Source of the DNA: Aegilops tauschii subsp. strangulata
Lineage: Eukaryota > Streptophyta > Magnoliopsida > Poales > Poaceae
Reading direction: 5' to 3'
DNA: 64,000 nt
Assembly: GCF_002575655.3 (NCBI RefSeq)
Contig: NC_053036.3
Coordinates: forward strand, 198,122,788 to 198,186,787
Position 1 is the first letter of the stretch; every line of letters begins with the position of its first letter. Below are positions 22,312-34,009 of this stretch, in pieces. The notes beneath the pieces were generated by a model that had not been told where the DNA came from, did not search any database, and worked only from the letters and a program-made list of their open reading frames with translations. The position numbers and the translations under genes were made by a program.

Positions 22312-23778
22312 TTTCTTAGACCAATTCTTCCTGGACCTATTGACAGTCTTTTGCAAAATTAATTTTATTTCTCTATTGGTAAGTTCAACTTGACCACTAG
22401 ACTGAGGATGATAAGGTGATGCAATTCTATGGTTAACATCATACTTGGCAAGCATTTTACGGAAAGCACCATGAATAAAGTGTGAACCACCATGAGTGAT
22501 TAAATATCTAGGGACTCCAAACCTTGGAAAAATAACTTCCTTAAGCATTTTAATAGAGGTGTTGTGATCAGCACTACTGGTTGGAATAGCTTCTACCCAC
22601 TTAGTAACATAATCAACAACAACCAAAATATGTGTATACCCATTAGAGGAAGGAAAATGTCCCATGTAATCAAATCCCCAAACATCAAATGGTTCAACAA
22701 CAAGTGAATAATTCATAGGCATTTCTTGACGCTTACCGATATTACCTATTCTTTGGCATTCATCACATGATAAGATGAACTTACGGGCATCCTTGAAGAG
22801 AGTAGGCCAATAAAATCCAGATTGCAATACCTTGTGAGCAGTTCTATCTCCAGCATGATGCCCTCCATAAGCTACGGAGTGACATTTCCGTAGGATTTGT
22901 CCTTGTTCATGCTCAGGTACACAACGTCTAATACCATGTACTCCTTCTTTATAAAGATGTGGGTCATCCCAAAAGTAGTGTCTTAAATCATAGAAGAATT
23001 TTTTATTTTGTTGGTATGTAAATCTAGGTGGTAAATATTTAGCAACAATGTAATTAGCATAGTCAGCATACCAAGGAGTGTTATGAGCAACATTTATTGC
23101 AGCTAACTGCTCATCAGGAAAACTATCATCAATAGGTAGTGGGTCATCAGGCACATTTTCAAGCCTAGACAAGTTATCAGCTACGGGGTTCTCAGCTCCT
23201 TTTCTATCAGTGATATGTAAATCAAATTCTTGTAGCAAGAGAACCCATCGAATAAGTCTAGGTTTAGCATCTTTCTTTTCCATAAGATATTTAATAGCAG
23301 CATGATCGGTGTGAACAAATACTTTTGAATCAACAATGTAAGGTCTAAATTTATCACAAGCAAACACCACTACTAAGAATTCTTTTTCAGTAGTAGCATA
23401 ATTTTGTTGAGCACTGTCTAGAGTTTTACTAGCATAATGAATAACATTCAGTTTCTTATCAACTCTTTGTCCTAGAACAACACCAACAACATAATCACTT
23501 GCATCACACATAATTTCAAAAGGCAAGTTCCAATCAGGTGGTTGAACAATAGGTGCAGAAATTAAGGCTTTCTTGAGTGTTTCAAAGGCTTCTAAACAAT
23601 CATCATAAAAAACAAAAGGAATATCCTTTTGCAAAAGATTCGTAAGAGATCTAGAGATTTTAGAAAAGTCTTTGATAAATCTCCTATAGAAACCAGCATG
23701 ACCTAGGAAACTACGAATACCTTTGATATCTTTAGGACATGTCATTTTCTCAATTGCATCAACATTAGCTTTGTCCAC
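22312..23778 (-). pseudogene. Gypsy pol: RNase H and integrase part
   Basis: Longest open part of this element's polyprotein. It starts inside the thumb/connection region ([18 protein letters not shown]). RNase H motifs follow ([41 protein letters not shown]). Next come an integrase HHCC zinc motif ([12 protein letters not shown] through CDECQ) and the catalytic core: [20 protein letters not shown] and, in place of the usual second-Asp text, [15 protein letters not shown]. The last has His where D is normal (SDGGSHF), so the integrase lacks a catalytic acid. The frame is joined at 22311 to 16 codons of CACTA terminal sequence, giving a chimeric tail. Codon 1 shown is not a true start; it follows a frameshift. 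Confidence 0.85.
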
Positions 23779-24420
23779 TTCAATACCTCTTTCAAAAATT
23801 TTATGACCAAGACAATGCCTTCATTAACCATAAAGTCGCACTTTTCCCAATTCAAGACAAGATTTGTTTGTTCACATCTCTGCAAAACTCAATCAAGATT
23901 GCTTAAACAATCATCAAAAGACTTCCCATAAATAGAGAAATCATCCATGAAAACCTCAATAATCTTTTCAGAAAAGTTAGAGAATATAGCAGTCATACAT
24001 CTTTTAAAGGTAGCAGGTGCATTGCATAAACCGAAAGGCATACGTCTATAAGCATAAGTTCCAAAGGGACAAGTAAAAGTTGTCTTTTCTTGATCAGGTT
24101 GAGAAACAGGTATTTGTGAAAACCATAATATCCATCAAGGAAGAAAAAATGTGTGTTCTTAGATAATCTTTCTAGCATTTGATCAAGAAAAGGAGAGAGG
24201 ATAATGATCTTTTCTAGTTGCTTTGTTTAATTTTCTAAAATCAATTACCATTCTATAGCCTGTAACAATTCTTTGTGGAATAAGTTCATTCTTATCATTA
24301 GGAACAATAGTAATACCTCCTTTCTTAGGAACACAATGGACATGACTTACCCATCTACTATCAGCTATATGATAGATTATACCTGCTTCCAGAAGTTTTA
24401 AGATTTCCGTTTTACCACTT
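23779..24420 (-). pseudogene. Gypsy reverse transcriptase, multiply broken
   Basis: The reverse transcriptase can be followed only by changing frame. Recognisable pieces are FFFLDGYYGF near 24125, FTCPFGTYAYRRMPFGLCNA near 24060-24010, and the catalytic FMDDFSIYG near 23945. Breaks seen: a one-base indel after GYYGF, a TGA where Arg is expected near 23893, and a missing G near 23808 (VNEGIVL then shifted). The enzyme cannot be made from this copy. Confidence 0.85.
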
Positions 24421-25740
24421 CCTTCATTTTTGGATTGAACCGACGTTGGTGATCAACAACGGGTTTAACATGAGGTTCCATATTAATTTTGTGCTGACAT
24501 AGAGTGGGACTAATGCCCTTTAAATCATCAAGAGTATAGCCAATAGCAGCTCGGTGCTTCCTTAGAACTTTGAATAATCTTTCTTCTTCACGTTCTGAAA
24601 GGTTAGCACTAATAATAACATGATATATATTCTTTTCATCAAGATAAGCATATTTCAAAGTGTCTGGCCATTGTTTTAATTCAAACACAGGATCACCTTT
24701 AGGTGGAGGAGGACCTCCTAGAGTTTCAATAGGCAAATTTTGTTTAAGCAGAGGACATTGTTCAAAGAAAATCTTATCCATTTCATTTGTAAATCATTTT
24801 CATGGTCTAGCAAATATTGTTCTAGTGGATCAGTAGGAGGCACAACAATAGAATCAAGACCAATTAATTCATCTTTACTAGGCAATTCTCTTTCATGAAG
24901 CTTTCTACTAAACTTGGAAAAGTAAAACTCATGAGACTCATCACCAAAGATAACACCAACAGTTTGTTTCTCACAGTCTATTCTAGCATTAACGGTGTCC
25001 AAGAAAGGTCTACCAAAGATAATGGGACATAAGTCATCTTGTGGGGAACCAATAACAAGAAAATCAGTAGGGTATTTTATTTTCCCACACAAGACTTCAA
25101 CATCTCTAACAATCCCAATTGGTGATATAGTGTCTCTATTAGCAAGTTTAATAGTAACATCTATGTCTTCTATCTCCGCGGGTGCTATGTTATTCATAAT
25201 TTCTTGATACAAGGAATAAGGAATAACACTCACGCTAGCACCCATGTCACATAAACCATGATAACAGTGATCTCCTAATCTAACTGAGACAACAGGCATG
25301 CCAACAACAGGTCTATGTTTATTCTTTTTATCAGGTTTGGCAATTCTAGCAGCTTCTTCGCAGAAGTAAATAACATGCCCATCTACATTTTCTTCTAGGA
25401 GATCCTTAACCATAGCAGTACTAGGTTCTACTTTAATTTGTTCATTAAGTTTAGGTGTTCTAATATAGCTTTGGTTAACCACAGATCAACATTGTAAAGT
25501 ATAGTTTCTTCTTTAACTGGTACCGGTTCTTTAATTTCTTCTTTAATAGGTGGGTGATATTGAAACCACTTCTCTTTAGGGAGATCAACATGAGTAGCAA
25601 ATGATTCACAAAAGGAAGCTAATATCTCAGAGTCAAGTCCATATTTAGTGCTAAACTTTTGAAAAGCATCGGTATTCATAAAAGATTTAACACAATCATA
25701 CTTTAGCTTAATACCTGACTCTTTACCTTCGTCAAGTTCC
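24421..25740 (-). pseudogene. Gypsy protease and start of pol
   Basis: The aspartic protease lies in 25482-24718, with the catalytic loop reading LCDMGASVSVIPYSL; D-M-G replaces the usual D-T/S/L-G. The flap-like ILGRPFL text appears as IIFGRPFLDTVNARID. A second frame, 24781-24398, continues with FEQCPLLKQNLPIETLGGPP and LRKHRAAIGYTLDDLKGISP, the usual linker into reverse transcriptase. The switch between these frames is a frameshift near 24785. Upstream, 25679-25428 carries the spacer between gag and protease. Confidence 0.75.
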
Positions 25741-25883
25741 TAATCTTTAGAGTTGCATTTAATTCTTTCCAAAAGATCCCATCAGAATTCAATAGTCTTC
25801 TTCATAAAAGAACCAGTACAAGAAGTATCAAGCATGGTTTGATCATTACGAGAAAGCCGAGCATAAAAATTCTGGATAATAAT

Positions 25884-26383
25884 TTATCTTGAGAGCTCAT
25901 GATTGGGGCATGAATATAACATTGACTTAAGCCTCCCCCAAGCTAGAGCAATACTTTCCCCTTCACGAGGCCAAAAATTATATATGTAATTTCGACCACG
26001 ATGAACTAGATGCATCGGATAAATTTTTTGATGGAACTCCAATTTCATTCGATTCCAATTGCAAGATCCAATATCATCACATAGCCTATACCATGCCAAT
26101 GCTTTTCCCTTCAAAGATAAAGGGAAAACCTTGTTCATAACTTCATCTCTGGGTAAACCTGCAAGCTTGAACAATCCACAAATTTGTTCTACATATATCA
26201 AGTGCATATCAGGATGTTCGGTTCCGTCTCCTGCATAAGGATTAGCTTGCAGTTTTTCTATCATACCCAAAGCAATTCATATTAAATATTTTCAGTAGGT
26301 GCAGTAGGTTGAGGGGTAGCTAATTGTGTTTCCGGTTGAGGTGAAGATACCCCGAAAAAACCCCTCGAAAGATTGTTTTCCAT
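25884..26383 (-). pseudogene. Gypsy gag
   Basis: Capsid-like protein that would package element RNA. The ATG at 26383 begins MENNLSRGFF. The gag core reads FKLAGLPRDEVMNKVFPLSL, then KGKALAWYRL and FHQKIYP. A frame change is needed near 26278, and a stop ends the core at 25884. The text KGKAxxWY is the standard gag hallmark of plant Gypsy elements. Confidence 0.8.
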
Positions 26384-26461
26384 AGTAACAAGTGAAAATA
26401 AATTTCAGCACACTATATAAATGTTTCCTTACCAAATTCCACTTACCAAAGGCGCTTCATT

Positions 26462-26489
26462 CCCCGACAACGGCACCAGGAAATAGCCT
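26462..26489 (-). other. Gypsy primer-binding site region
   Basis: Directly inside the 5' LTR the minus strand reads AGGCTATTTCCTGGTGCCGT followed by TGTCGGGGA. This is the position and the style (TGGCGCCGTTGnCGGGG) of the tRNA primer site in this group of grass Gypsy elements. The tRNA species was not determined. Confidence 0.7.
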
Positions 26490-27998
26490 TGATGACCCAC
26501 AAGTATAGGGGATCAATTGTAGCTCTTTTCGATAAGTAAGAGTGTCGAACCCAACGAGGAGCACAAGGAAATGACAAGTGGTTTTCAGCAAGGTAATGTC
26601 TGCAAGTGCTGAAATTGTAAGTAGCAGAGTAGTTTGATAGCAAGATAATTTGTAACGAGCAAGTAACGATAGTAGTAACAAAAGTGCAGCAAGGTAGCCC
26701 AATCCTTTTGAGGCAAAGGACATGCCAAAACAGTCTCTTATAATAAGCAAAGCGTTCTTGAGGGTACACGGGAATTTCATGTAGTCACTTTCACCATGTT
26801 GGTTTGATTCGTGTTCGGTACTTTGATAACTTGATATGTGGGTGGACCGGTGCTTAGGTGCTGTTCTTACTTCAACAAACCTCCTACTTGTGATTAACCC
26901 TCCCGCAAGCATCCGCAACTACGAGAAAAGTATTCCAAATAAATTCTAACCATAGCTTTAAACTTTTGGCTCCAATCGGTCCCTTATGGAATAGCGCATA
27001 AACTGGGGTTGAAGCTTCTGTCACTCTCGCAACCCATCATCTAATTGCTACTCCACAATGCATTCCCTTATGCCCAAATATGGTGAAGTGTCATGTAGTC
27101 GATGTTCACATGACACCACTAAGGGAATCACAACATACATACTATCAAAATATCGAACACATATCAAGTTCACATGATTACTTGCAACACGATTTCTCCC
27201 ATGACCTCAAGAACAAAAGTAACTACTCACAAATGATAATCATGCTCAAGATCAGAGGGGTATAAAATAGCATATTGGATCTGAACATATAATCTTCCAC
27301 GAAATAAACCATATAGTAATCAACTACAAGATGTAATCAACACTACTAGTCACCCACAAGCACCAATCTATAGTTCCGGTAACAAGATTGAACACGAGAG
27401 ATGAACTAGGGTTTGAGATGAGATGGTGTTGTTGAAGATGTTGAAGGATATTTCCCTCCCCAAGATGGGAGAGTTGTTGGTGATGATGATGACGATGATT
27501 TCCCCCTCCGGGAGGGAAGTTCCCCCGGCAGAATCGCTCCGCCGGGCAAAAGTGCTCCTGCCCAAGTTCCGCCTCGAGACGACGGCGCTCCATCCCGAAA
27601 GTCCTCTCCTCATTTTTTCTTGGTCAAAATGACTAATATACCAGAAGATGGGCACCAGAGGTGGGCCTGGGTGAGCACAACCCACAAGGGCGCGCCTGGG
27701 CTCCCTGGCGTGCCCAGGTGAGTTGTGCCCACATGGTTGGCCTCCTCTAGTACTTGTTTGCTCCAATATTCATCATATATTCCATAAAAATTCTCCGTGA
27801 AGTTTCAGCTTGTTTGGAGTCGTGTAGAATAGGTAGCCTGACGCAGCTTTTCCTGGTCCAGATTTCCAGCTACCGGAATTTTTTGTGTACCTTGCAAGTT
27901 ATGAGAGAAAAGGCATTAGAATTACTCCAAAAAGCATTATTATGTATAAAAACATCATAAATAACAGTAGGAAAACATGATGCAAAATGGACGTATCA
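26490..27998 (-). repeat. Gypsy 5' LTR, 1509 bp
   Basis: The minus strand begins TGATACGTCC at 27998 and ends GGGTCATCA at 26490, giving TG...CA ends. It contains a GC-rich imperfect palindrome around 27655-27735 (GGGCGCGCC core) also seen in the second Gypsy element. The 3' LTR is missing, so insertion age cannot be estimated. Confidence 0.85.
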
Positions 27999-28434
27999 CC
28001 CTCTCTTATTGATATTGCACTCGTACCCTCCGTTTGTCTAGCAGGCCTCTCCCACCATTTGTGAGAAGCAACTCCACCAACAACCCTCCGACACTCTACA
28101 TTTGTCTTTCTCCCAACCTTATTCCTCTGCTACACATATGCATGGATGCCGATCCATCTCCCTCAATACATAGCTAGGTCTCTCTCCTGCTCCACACATA
28201 TACTAGTCGATCTACCTCTCTATAGTTAGGTCTCTGCCCCCTCCCCCCCACACACACCAATAGTCGAACGTTGTTGCTAGGTATCCATGCCATAGAGAAA
28301 AATGCACCTCTGCCCTCTCACATTCTAGTAGGCCAGCCGCCCTGTATCTTTGACGTGGGCAAACATAAATTCGATGGCACTCTTTATCGATCACACACCC
28401 ACACACTTCATCCATGTTTTTGATTCTATCGATA
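27999..28434. other. Spacer between two elements
   Basis: Low-copy-looking CT-rich DNA with several CCCTCC/TCTCTC phrases. With the CACTA element removed it continues into 40929 onwards, across the ATA target site. Confidence 0.6.
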
Positions 28435-28640
28435 CACTAGTGCGAACCGGGCTTTAGCGCCGGTTCGTAAGGGCCTTTAGTGCCGGTTCTGCAACCGGCA
28501 CTAAAGAGTGGAGACTAAAGCCCCCCCCCTTTACTATCGGTTCTGCATGAACCGGCGCTAAAGTGCCACCACGTGGCACGAGCCAGGCCCGGGTGCTGGT
28601 AGACCATTAGTACCGGTTGGTAGCACCAACCCGTACTAAA
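28435..28640. repeat. CACTA left (3') subterminal repeats
   Basis: Contains TTTAGCGCCGGTTCG, TTTAGTGCCGGTT, GAACCGGCGCTAAAG and ATTAGTACCGGTTGG in both orientations. These are the presumed binding sites for the element's own transposition proteins, a known feature of CACTA elements. Confidence 0.85.
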
Positions 28641-28784
28641 TGTTTTGGGGGGTTTTGGTTTTAATTTTTATATTTTCATTAATTTTGTTTTTTCCATTTA
28701 ATTCTTTTTTGTTTGCTGGTATTTTACGATACCACATATTATACACGTTATGCATCTATATAAATAGATTTTCTTGTAGAACCG

Positions 28785-28787
<3 letters not shown>

Positions 28788-28831
<44 letters not shown>
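28788..28831. repeat. (TA)n microsatellite
   Basis: About 22 uninterrupted TA units just inside the left subterminal region of the CACTA element. Length is likely to vary between individuals. Confidence 0.95.
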
Positions 28832-28832
<1 letters not shown>

Positions 28833-28937
28833 CGAATGTCTCACAACCACCATTAATTATTCACACATACACATGTATATATATACAATTTCTCCTACAT
28901 GTTGCCTTGGTGCCTTCGGAGCACGATGACAAGTGGT

Positions 28938-31900
28938 TCATGGGGGCGGTAGCGGGTAATAGTATTCTCCTTTGGGATCTATGACCTGGTCGAGCAAAAA
29001 TCCCGCTATTTCCTCTTGAAGTGCTCGTATGCGCTCTGTTGGTAGGAGCTGGTCTCGCACGTTTTTGAACTGTTAAGAAGGAGATCAATATGCATGTGTA
29101 TTAGTTGTGTGACTAGATATCGACAATCATGTAAGATTTGTGAATAGTGTTCTGGCAAACGTACCCATTGCTGTCTATCAGATCTGGTCCTTTCGGACGC
29201 CATCATGCGAATGTTCTCGCAAATGTAGTATGCACACACTTCAGTCCCCGGCGCCTGCTTCAGGGCCTTTACGAGAATAAAATTTAATCAGATAATAATT
29301 AATCAAGCATGTTAATTAATTAATTAATGGTATTGAAACAAGAATTAAAGAGATGGTAGCTAGCTAGCTAGTACTACTTAATTACTTACCTTGGGTCGAT
29401 ACCAAATCAGCTTTTCTGGCCATTTTCCTGGAGTCACCTTGATGTACTTTGCCCAAGCCCTGCCCGCCGGCAAAGAAAATTAATAAAGGGGTTATTAAAA
29501 ATAGTTCATATCAGGGAATGACGAACTAAATAGGCTGAGATATAGTTAATAATGATTGAAATTACCTGTTGACTATCCCCTTCACGATGCTGTAGTCACT
29601 ATCTTTTTTAAGTAGTGAGTCCAGTACTTCAACTTTTCCTTCGTCAACTTTAATGTCTAACAAGATCCAGTGGAACCTGCATGCGCATACGTTTGCATGT
29701 ATAAATTAAGCGGGCATGTGCATAACACTAATCAACTATAACCCTAAACCCTATAAACTTATTAACATCTAGCTAGTAAGCAAAAACAGAATTTGTAGTA
29801 CAAGACAGTGTGACTCACTCGAAGTTGTAAGGAAGTAGTATATCTTCATTGCTATTGAGGCGCTTCAAGAACTCTAGCATGTTTTTCTCTACATCTTGTC
29901 TACACCATTCCAATTTCCATGTGTATTCATTAACGGTATTTGGGTCAATGAACCCAATGCCATAGCGTCCAGCTTTTTTCATTTCATACATCTTCATCCT
30001 GCATAATACCACAGAAAAGAATATATAGTGAGGATATATAATTACAGGTAATTAATGATCAATCAATGAGCACTAGAGCTAGCTTGAGACTTAAATTACA
30101 GAAAGAAATCACTTACAGACAATAGCAACTGACGATAGATTTGTCGAGTGCATCTTGATTGAATAACTGAAATAGTTCTGAATACTCAACGGACCGAGCT
30201 TTCTTATTGAAGTAATGATCTTCCTCGACATGCACCATGAGGGACTCTCGATTGGAAATCTTGTTAATTTTCATGTACCAATCATGCAATTCATACATTC
30301 TCGTTGGGAGGTTCTTGACCTCCTCGGGCTCGACCAAAGGTTGGCCCCGGACATATTTCTGTTTTATTTCCTCCTCTCTAAGCGGAGACATGGGCTCAAT
30401 ATCGAGGAGTTGTCCAACAGTGATCTTGATCATTTCAGCCTGCATTATATGCTCCTCGGTTATTACCACATCGCCCAGCTCGGGAACGTAAACGGTTTGC
30501 CCACAATAATATTGGGCGCGCGTACTCTCATGTGTTGTTGGCACAACAAGCGGGGGGATCGATTGCGCTGCCTGTTCTCCCAGCTGGGGAACGGTTTTCC
30601 CGCATTTTTTGATAGCTGCTTGTTGGCTCGAGCTCGAGCTCGCTTCTTTCTGTAGTCGTGCTCGATGTGCCTTCCTGATTTGGCGCTCATAGTCTGAGTC
30701 AACAGGCTTGGGAGCTGGTGGTCTAGCCATACGAATGAAGTGGTCAATCTTTTCCTCAGGCACTTTCTCCCTCGGCGGCGGTGCCGGTTTCGGTCCAAAA
30801 TGGGCGTCCACTTCGGCCCGCACTATGGCATCGTTTTGCTCCTCGGTCATGTTGTAAGGCCTCTGAGGAAGAGGAGCGAGGCTGCTTGGACCATATTTAT
30901 ATCGTTTGTCTCTGCCTGTACTTCCTGTACTACCTCGACTCGTACCGCTACGCAACATAGCTGCGGCCTGTCTCTTCTGCGATTGCTTAGGCAGTGGAGA
31001 CGGCTGACGTGGCTTAGTTGGAGCAGGAGGAGTGGCCTGACGCTGTGCCAGACTTGAAGCAGGAGGTGTGGCCTGACACGGTGTCGGACTTGAAGCAGGA
31101 GGTGTGGTCTGACGCTGTGCCGGACTTGAAGCAGGATGTGTGGCCTGACACGGTGTCGGACTTGAAACGGGAGGAGTGGCCTGATGCTGTGCCGGACTTG
31201 AAGCAGGAGTCTGCTCACACGTTCGTGGACTTGGAGGAGCGAGAGTCTGCTGACAAGGTGGCGGACTTCGAGGAGGAGTCGGCAGACGCGGTGTCGGTGG
31301 ACTTCGAAAGATGATGCAATCCTTTCTCCATAGGATGATACGATGTATGGCCTCTCCGAGTGTGTGCTCGTCGTCACCTCCAGGAATGTCATGCTGTAGC
31401 CCCGAATATGGGTCCACCACCTCATCAACCAAGACACGAGCATAGCCCGCTGGAATCGGGGTGCAATGGAAGGTTGCTTCGGGGGTAATTGTAAAAGCAA
31501 CGACGTCCGCCACCTTCATGGATATGTTCTTCATTTTGAAGTGTAGCTCACAGTTAGTGTTCTCTATGATGTCATCCACAGGGTATGTATCCAGCAGTGC
31601 GTCTCCCGGGGCGGAACCAATGCTGCTTCTCGGCATGGATGGGATGGTGCCATCCAATGCTGGATGATCATCCGCTTCCTGCCGCCGCTGCTGAGACCGC
31701 CTTTCCTGGCTAAGTGAGTCGATCTGCTGCTGCTGCTGGAATTTGAGTTCCAAGTCCGCGTGCCTTGCTTCTAGGCCTTGAAGGCGTTCCGCGTCCTGCT
31801 TCCTCTGCTCCTGCTCCAGCTTCCTCTTCTTCTCCTCCTCCATCTTCTTTCTTGCACGGGTCCTGTAGTCGTCGTTCCATTCCGAAAAGCCCTCATACCA

Positions 31901-33128
31901 GGGAATAACGCCCTTGCCTCGTGTTCTTCCCGGGTGTTCAGGATTTCCCAGGGCGCGCGTAAGCTCGTCGTTCTCTCTGTTGGGCGTGAACACCCCCTTT
32001 TGAGCATCTTCTATTGCGTCAAGTAACTTTTGTTCTGCTCCTTTTAGACTTGCCTTCTTTGAAACTAGGCCTGTCTTCAGGTCCAACGCCCCCCCATGCG
32101 CATAGAACCAAGTTCTGCACCTGGGGGGGGGCAGCTCCTAGTAACCGGAGTGACCCCTGCATCCTCCATCTCTTGCTCAGACTTATCGCACTTAGGCATT
32201 GCCACCGCGTAGCCACCTGGACCCAGCCTATGGAATTGCGTCTTTTTTGCGGCATTGGCCTTGTTTTTTCTCAACCGTTCCTTAGATAATTCTGATTCCT
32301 TGAATTTCACGAAAGCGGGCTAGTGTTCTCTTTGCTTCTCCAGTGTTCCCTTGAATTCTGGAGTCTTCCTTTCTGCAGTGAGGTAGTTGGCCCATACAGT
32401 TTTCTTGTGGGTGTTGAATGCAATTGCCATCTTCTTAAGAGCAGCGTCCTTGACTTTCTGCACATCTGCATCAGTGAAATAATCTGGTAGGGTGAAATGT
32501 TCCATCAGAGATTCCCAAAGCTTTTGTTTTGCTCTGTCGTCGACCCAAGTAACATCTGGGCGTTTAGTTTTTGGCTCTTTCCATTCTTGAATGGAGATCG
32601 GGAGTTGGTCCTTCACAAGAACTCCGCACTGACGAACGAACTTGTTCGCAATGTTCTTAGGCGTGAGGGGTTCGCCACTAGCTTTGATGGAATCGATGTT
32701 GTACTTTACACCCTCCTTCAACTTTTTGCCCGGGCCGCGCTTTGTCCTGCTATCTGTAGAAGCAGATTTGCTCGATCCGGAGGGCTGAAAGAAGAAAGAT
32801 CGATTCGTTAATATATCTTCAAATAAAAATAGATGTGATGATCACTAGATGCCTGCTTATATAAATATACCTCGCCGGTAGTCTTTGTTATTTCAAGGTC
32901 AACATTGTATTCGTCATCAGAATCATTGTCTGCGTCATCATAATCATAATCATAGTTCATGACTTCATCAGCTCGGTTGTCGAGATCGAATATCTTATCA
33001 TCACCCTCCCCGGTATTGTTCAGATATTGGGAGCCGTCATTTGCTTCATTCAGATCATCTGGCCTGTTAGGGCTGCGTATGATCTCGTACAGGGCCTCTT
33101 CTCCCTCTCTGCCGGTATTGTCCGCCAT
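28938..33128 (-). pseudogene. CACTA ORF2 with Ulp1-like (C48) protease domain
   Basis: Seven exons: 33128-32871, 32784-30117, 29998-29819, 29676-29567, 29459-29390, 29266-29165 and 29069-28938. Junctions are GT-AG and keep the frame. The ATG at 33128 opens an acidic N-terminus (MADNTGREGEE, then a DYDYDD run). The large exon 2 has a charged coiled-coil part, a Gln-rich run, and a Pro/Ser minisatellite (31026-31210). Exons 4-7 form an Ulp1/SENP-type cysteine protease fold: His in EFHWILLDI, Asp in VEVLDSLL, Cys in GTEVCAYYICENIR. Such proteases cut SUMO from proteins; the role in CACTA elements is unproven. Two breaks lie in exon 2. A TAG at 32320-32322 replaces the Trp expected after EKQREH. 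A G run of eight near 32123-32130 shifts the frame; ALDLKTGLVSKKA resumes afterwards. Confidence 0.85.
31026..31215 (-). repeat. 36-bp coding minisatellite in ORF2
   Basis: Units begin at 31026, 31062, 31098, 31134 and 31170, with a partial one at 31206. Each encodes a variant of 12 residues such as ATPPASSPAQRQ, so copy-number changes would keep the frame. It forms a flexible Pro/Ser-rich linker. Confidence 0.9.
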
Positions 33129-33315
33129 AGCTTTTATTTAACTAATACAGAAGAAATATAAAACAATTTAGTATTCAAATTACAATGCATGGATGCAATC
33201 AATAAGGAAAAACTGAATCATATAGTACATAATATGCATCGTCTCGAATAATATATAATCTCGAATACATCGTCTCGAATAATATATAATCTCGAATACA
33301 TCACTGGCTAGGTAG

Positions 33316-33744
33316 CTAATAAAGATCGAATACTATAGAAGAATCTAGGCCACTCGCGGTTCCTGGGGCGCGGGCGGTGGACACCCAAAGACAAGGAACC
33401 ATCACAGGATCATATCTCTGGTCATCTGCCCAAAGAACCTGCCAGGTGTTGGAGAACCTGACGTCCATAGCAGCCATGTAGCGATGGACGTGCTCGTTCT
33501 CCTCTCTGACACGACGACGCACCACCTCCGGCGGGGCCGGCTCCCTCTGCACCGAATGTGGCCCACGCGAACGCCACCAAAGGAGATCAGGGTCGACGAC
33601 GGGACCCGAGGCCGGGTCCCTCACCAAGCGACGCGCCCCTCTAGGTAGCACCTCCCAGTGCCAGCCCGGCAGAGCCCAGTCCCGGACATGGGTCAGCCGG
33701 ACGTCGTGGCGAATAGGTCGACGGCGAGGATGCGGGTCGGGCAT
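33316..33744 (-). CDS. Unknown 142-aa protein inside the CACTA element
   Basis: An uninterrupted frame from an ATG at 33744 to a TAA at 33316. It is Arg- and Trp-rich: MPDPHPRRRPIRHDV, WALPGWHWEVLPRG, then VVRRRVREENEHVHRYMAAM and VPCLWVSTARAP. No membrane segment, known motif or intron is visible. It lies 190 bases upstream of the ORF2 start and just downstream of a GC-rich leader (34010-34340). It could be a first coding unit of the same transcript or a separate protein. I do not recognise it from a named family, but the lack of stops in an element whose other genes are broken is worth noting. Confidence 0.55.
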   Translation of the reverse strand: MPDPHPRRRPIRHDVRLTHVRDWALPGWHWEVLPRGARRLVRDPASGPVVDPDLLWWRSRGPHSVQREPAPPEVVRRRVREENEHVHRYMAAMDVRFSNTWQVLWADDQRYDPVMVPCLWVSTARAPGTASGLDSSIVFDLY

Positions 33745-34009
33745 CGTTGAGAACAAATACTATATGCCCGCAAAAAGTAACATTTTTTAAATGATTGGAT
33801 TGTGATAACTAAAATTCTATATGCAAATTCTAACAATTTGACATTAATATAATTCATCTAGCTAAAACTAACTCTAAAATTTCTAACATTTCTATATATG
33901 TAACTAACATTTCTAATATTTCTATAACTTCAAAACAGAAAAATTGCTAACATTTCTATAAATATTTCTATAACTAAAAAACAGAAAAATTGCTAACATT
34001 TCTATAACA

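Larger units (their letters stand above)
22312..27998 (-). mobile_element. Decayed Gypsy retrotransposon, Athila-like, 3' truncated
   Basis: Minus-strand order is 5' LTR (27998-26490), primer-binding site, gag, protease, reverse transcriptase, RNase H and integrase. The integrase frame is cut at 22312 by the CACTA terminus, and the rest of integrase and the 3' LTR are absent. Every coding segment carries frameshifts or stops. The five bases beyond the LTR are CCCTC (27999-28003); the matching copy cannot be checked. Lineage is judged from the gag and LTR style. Confidence 0.85.
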
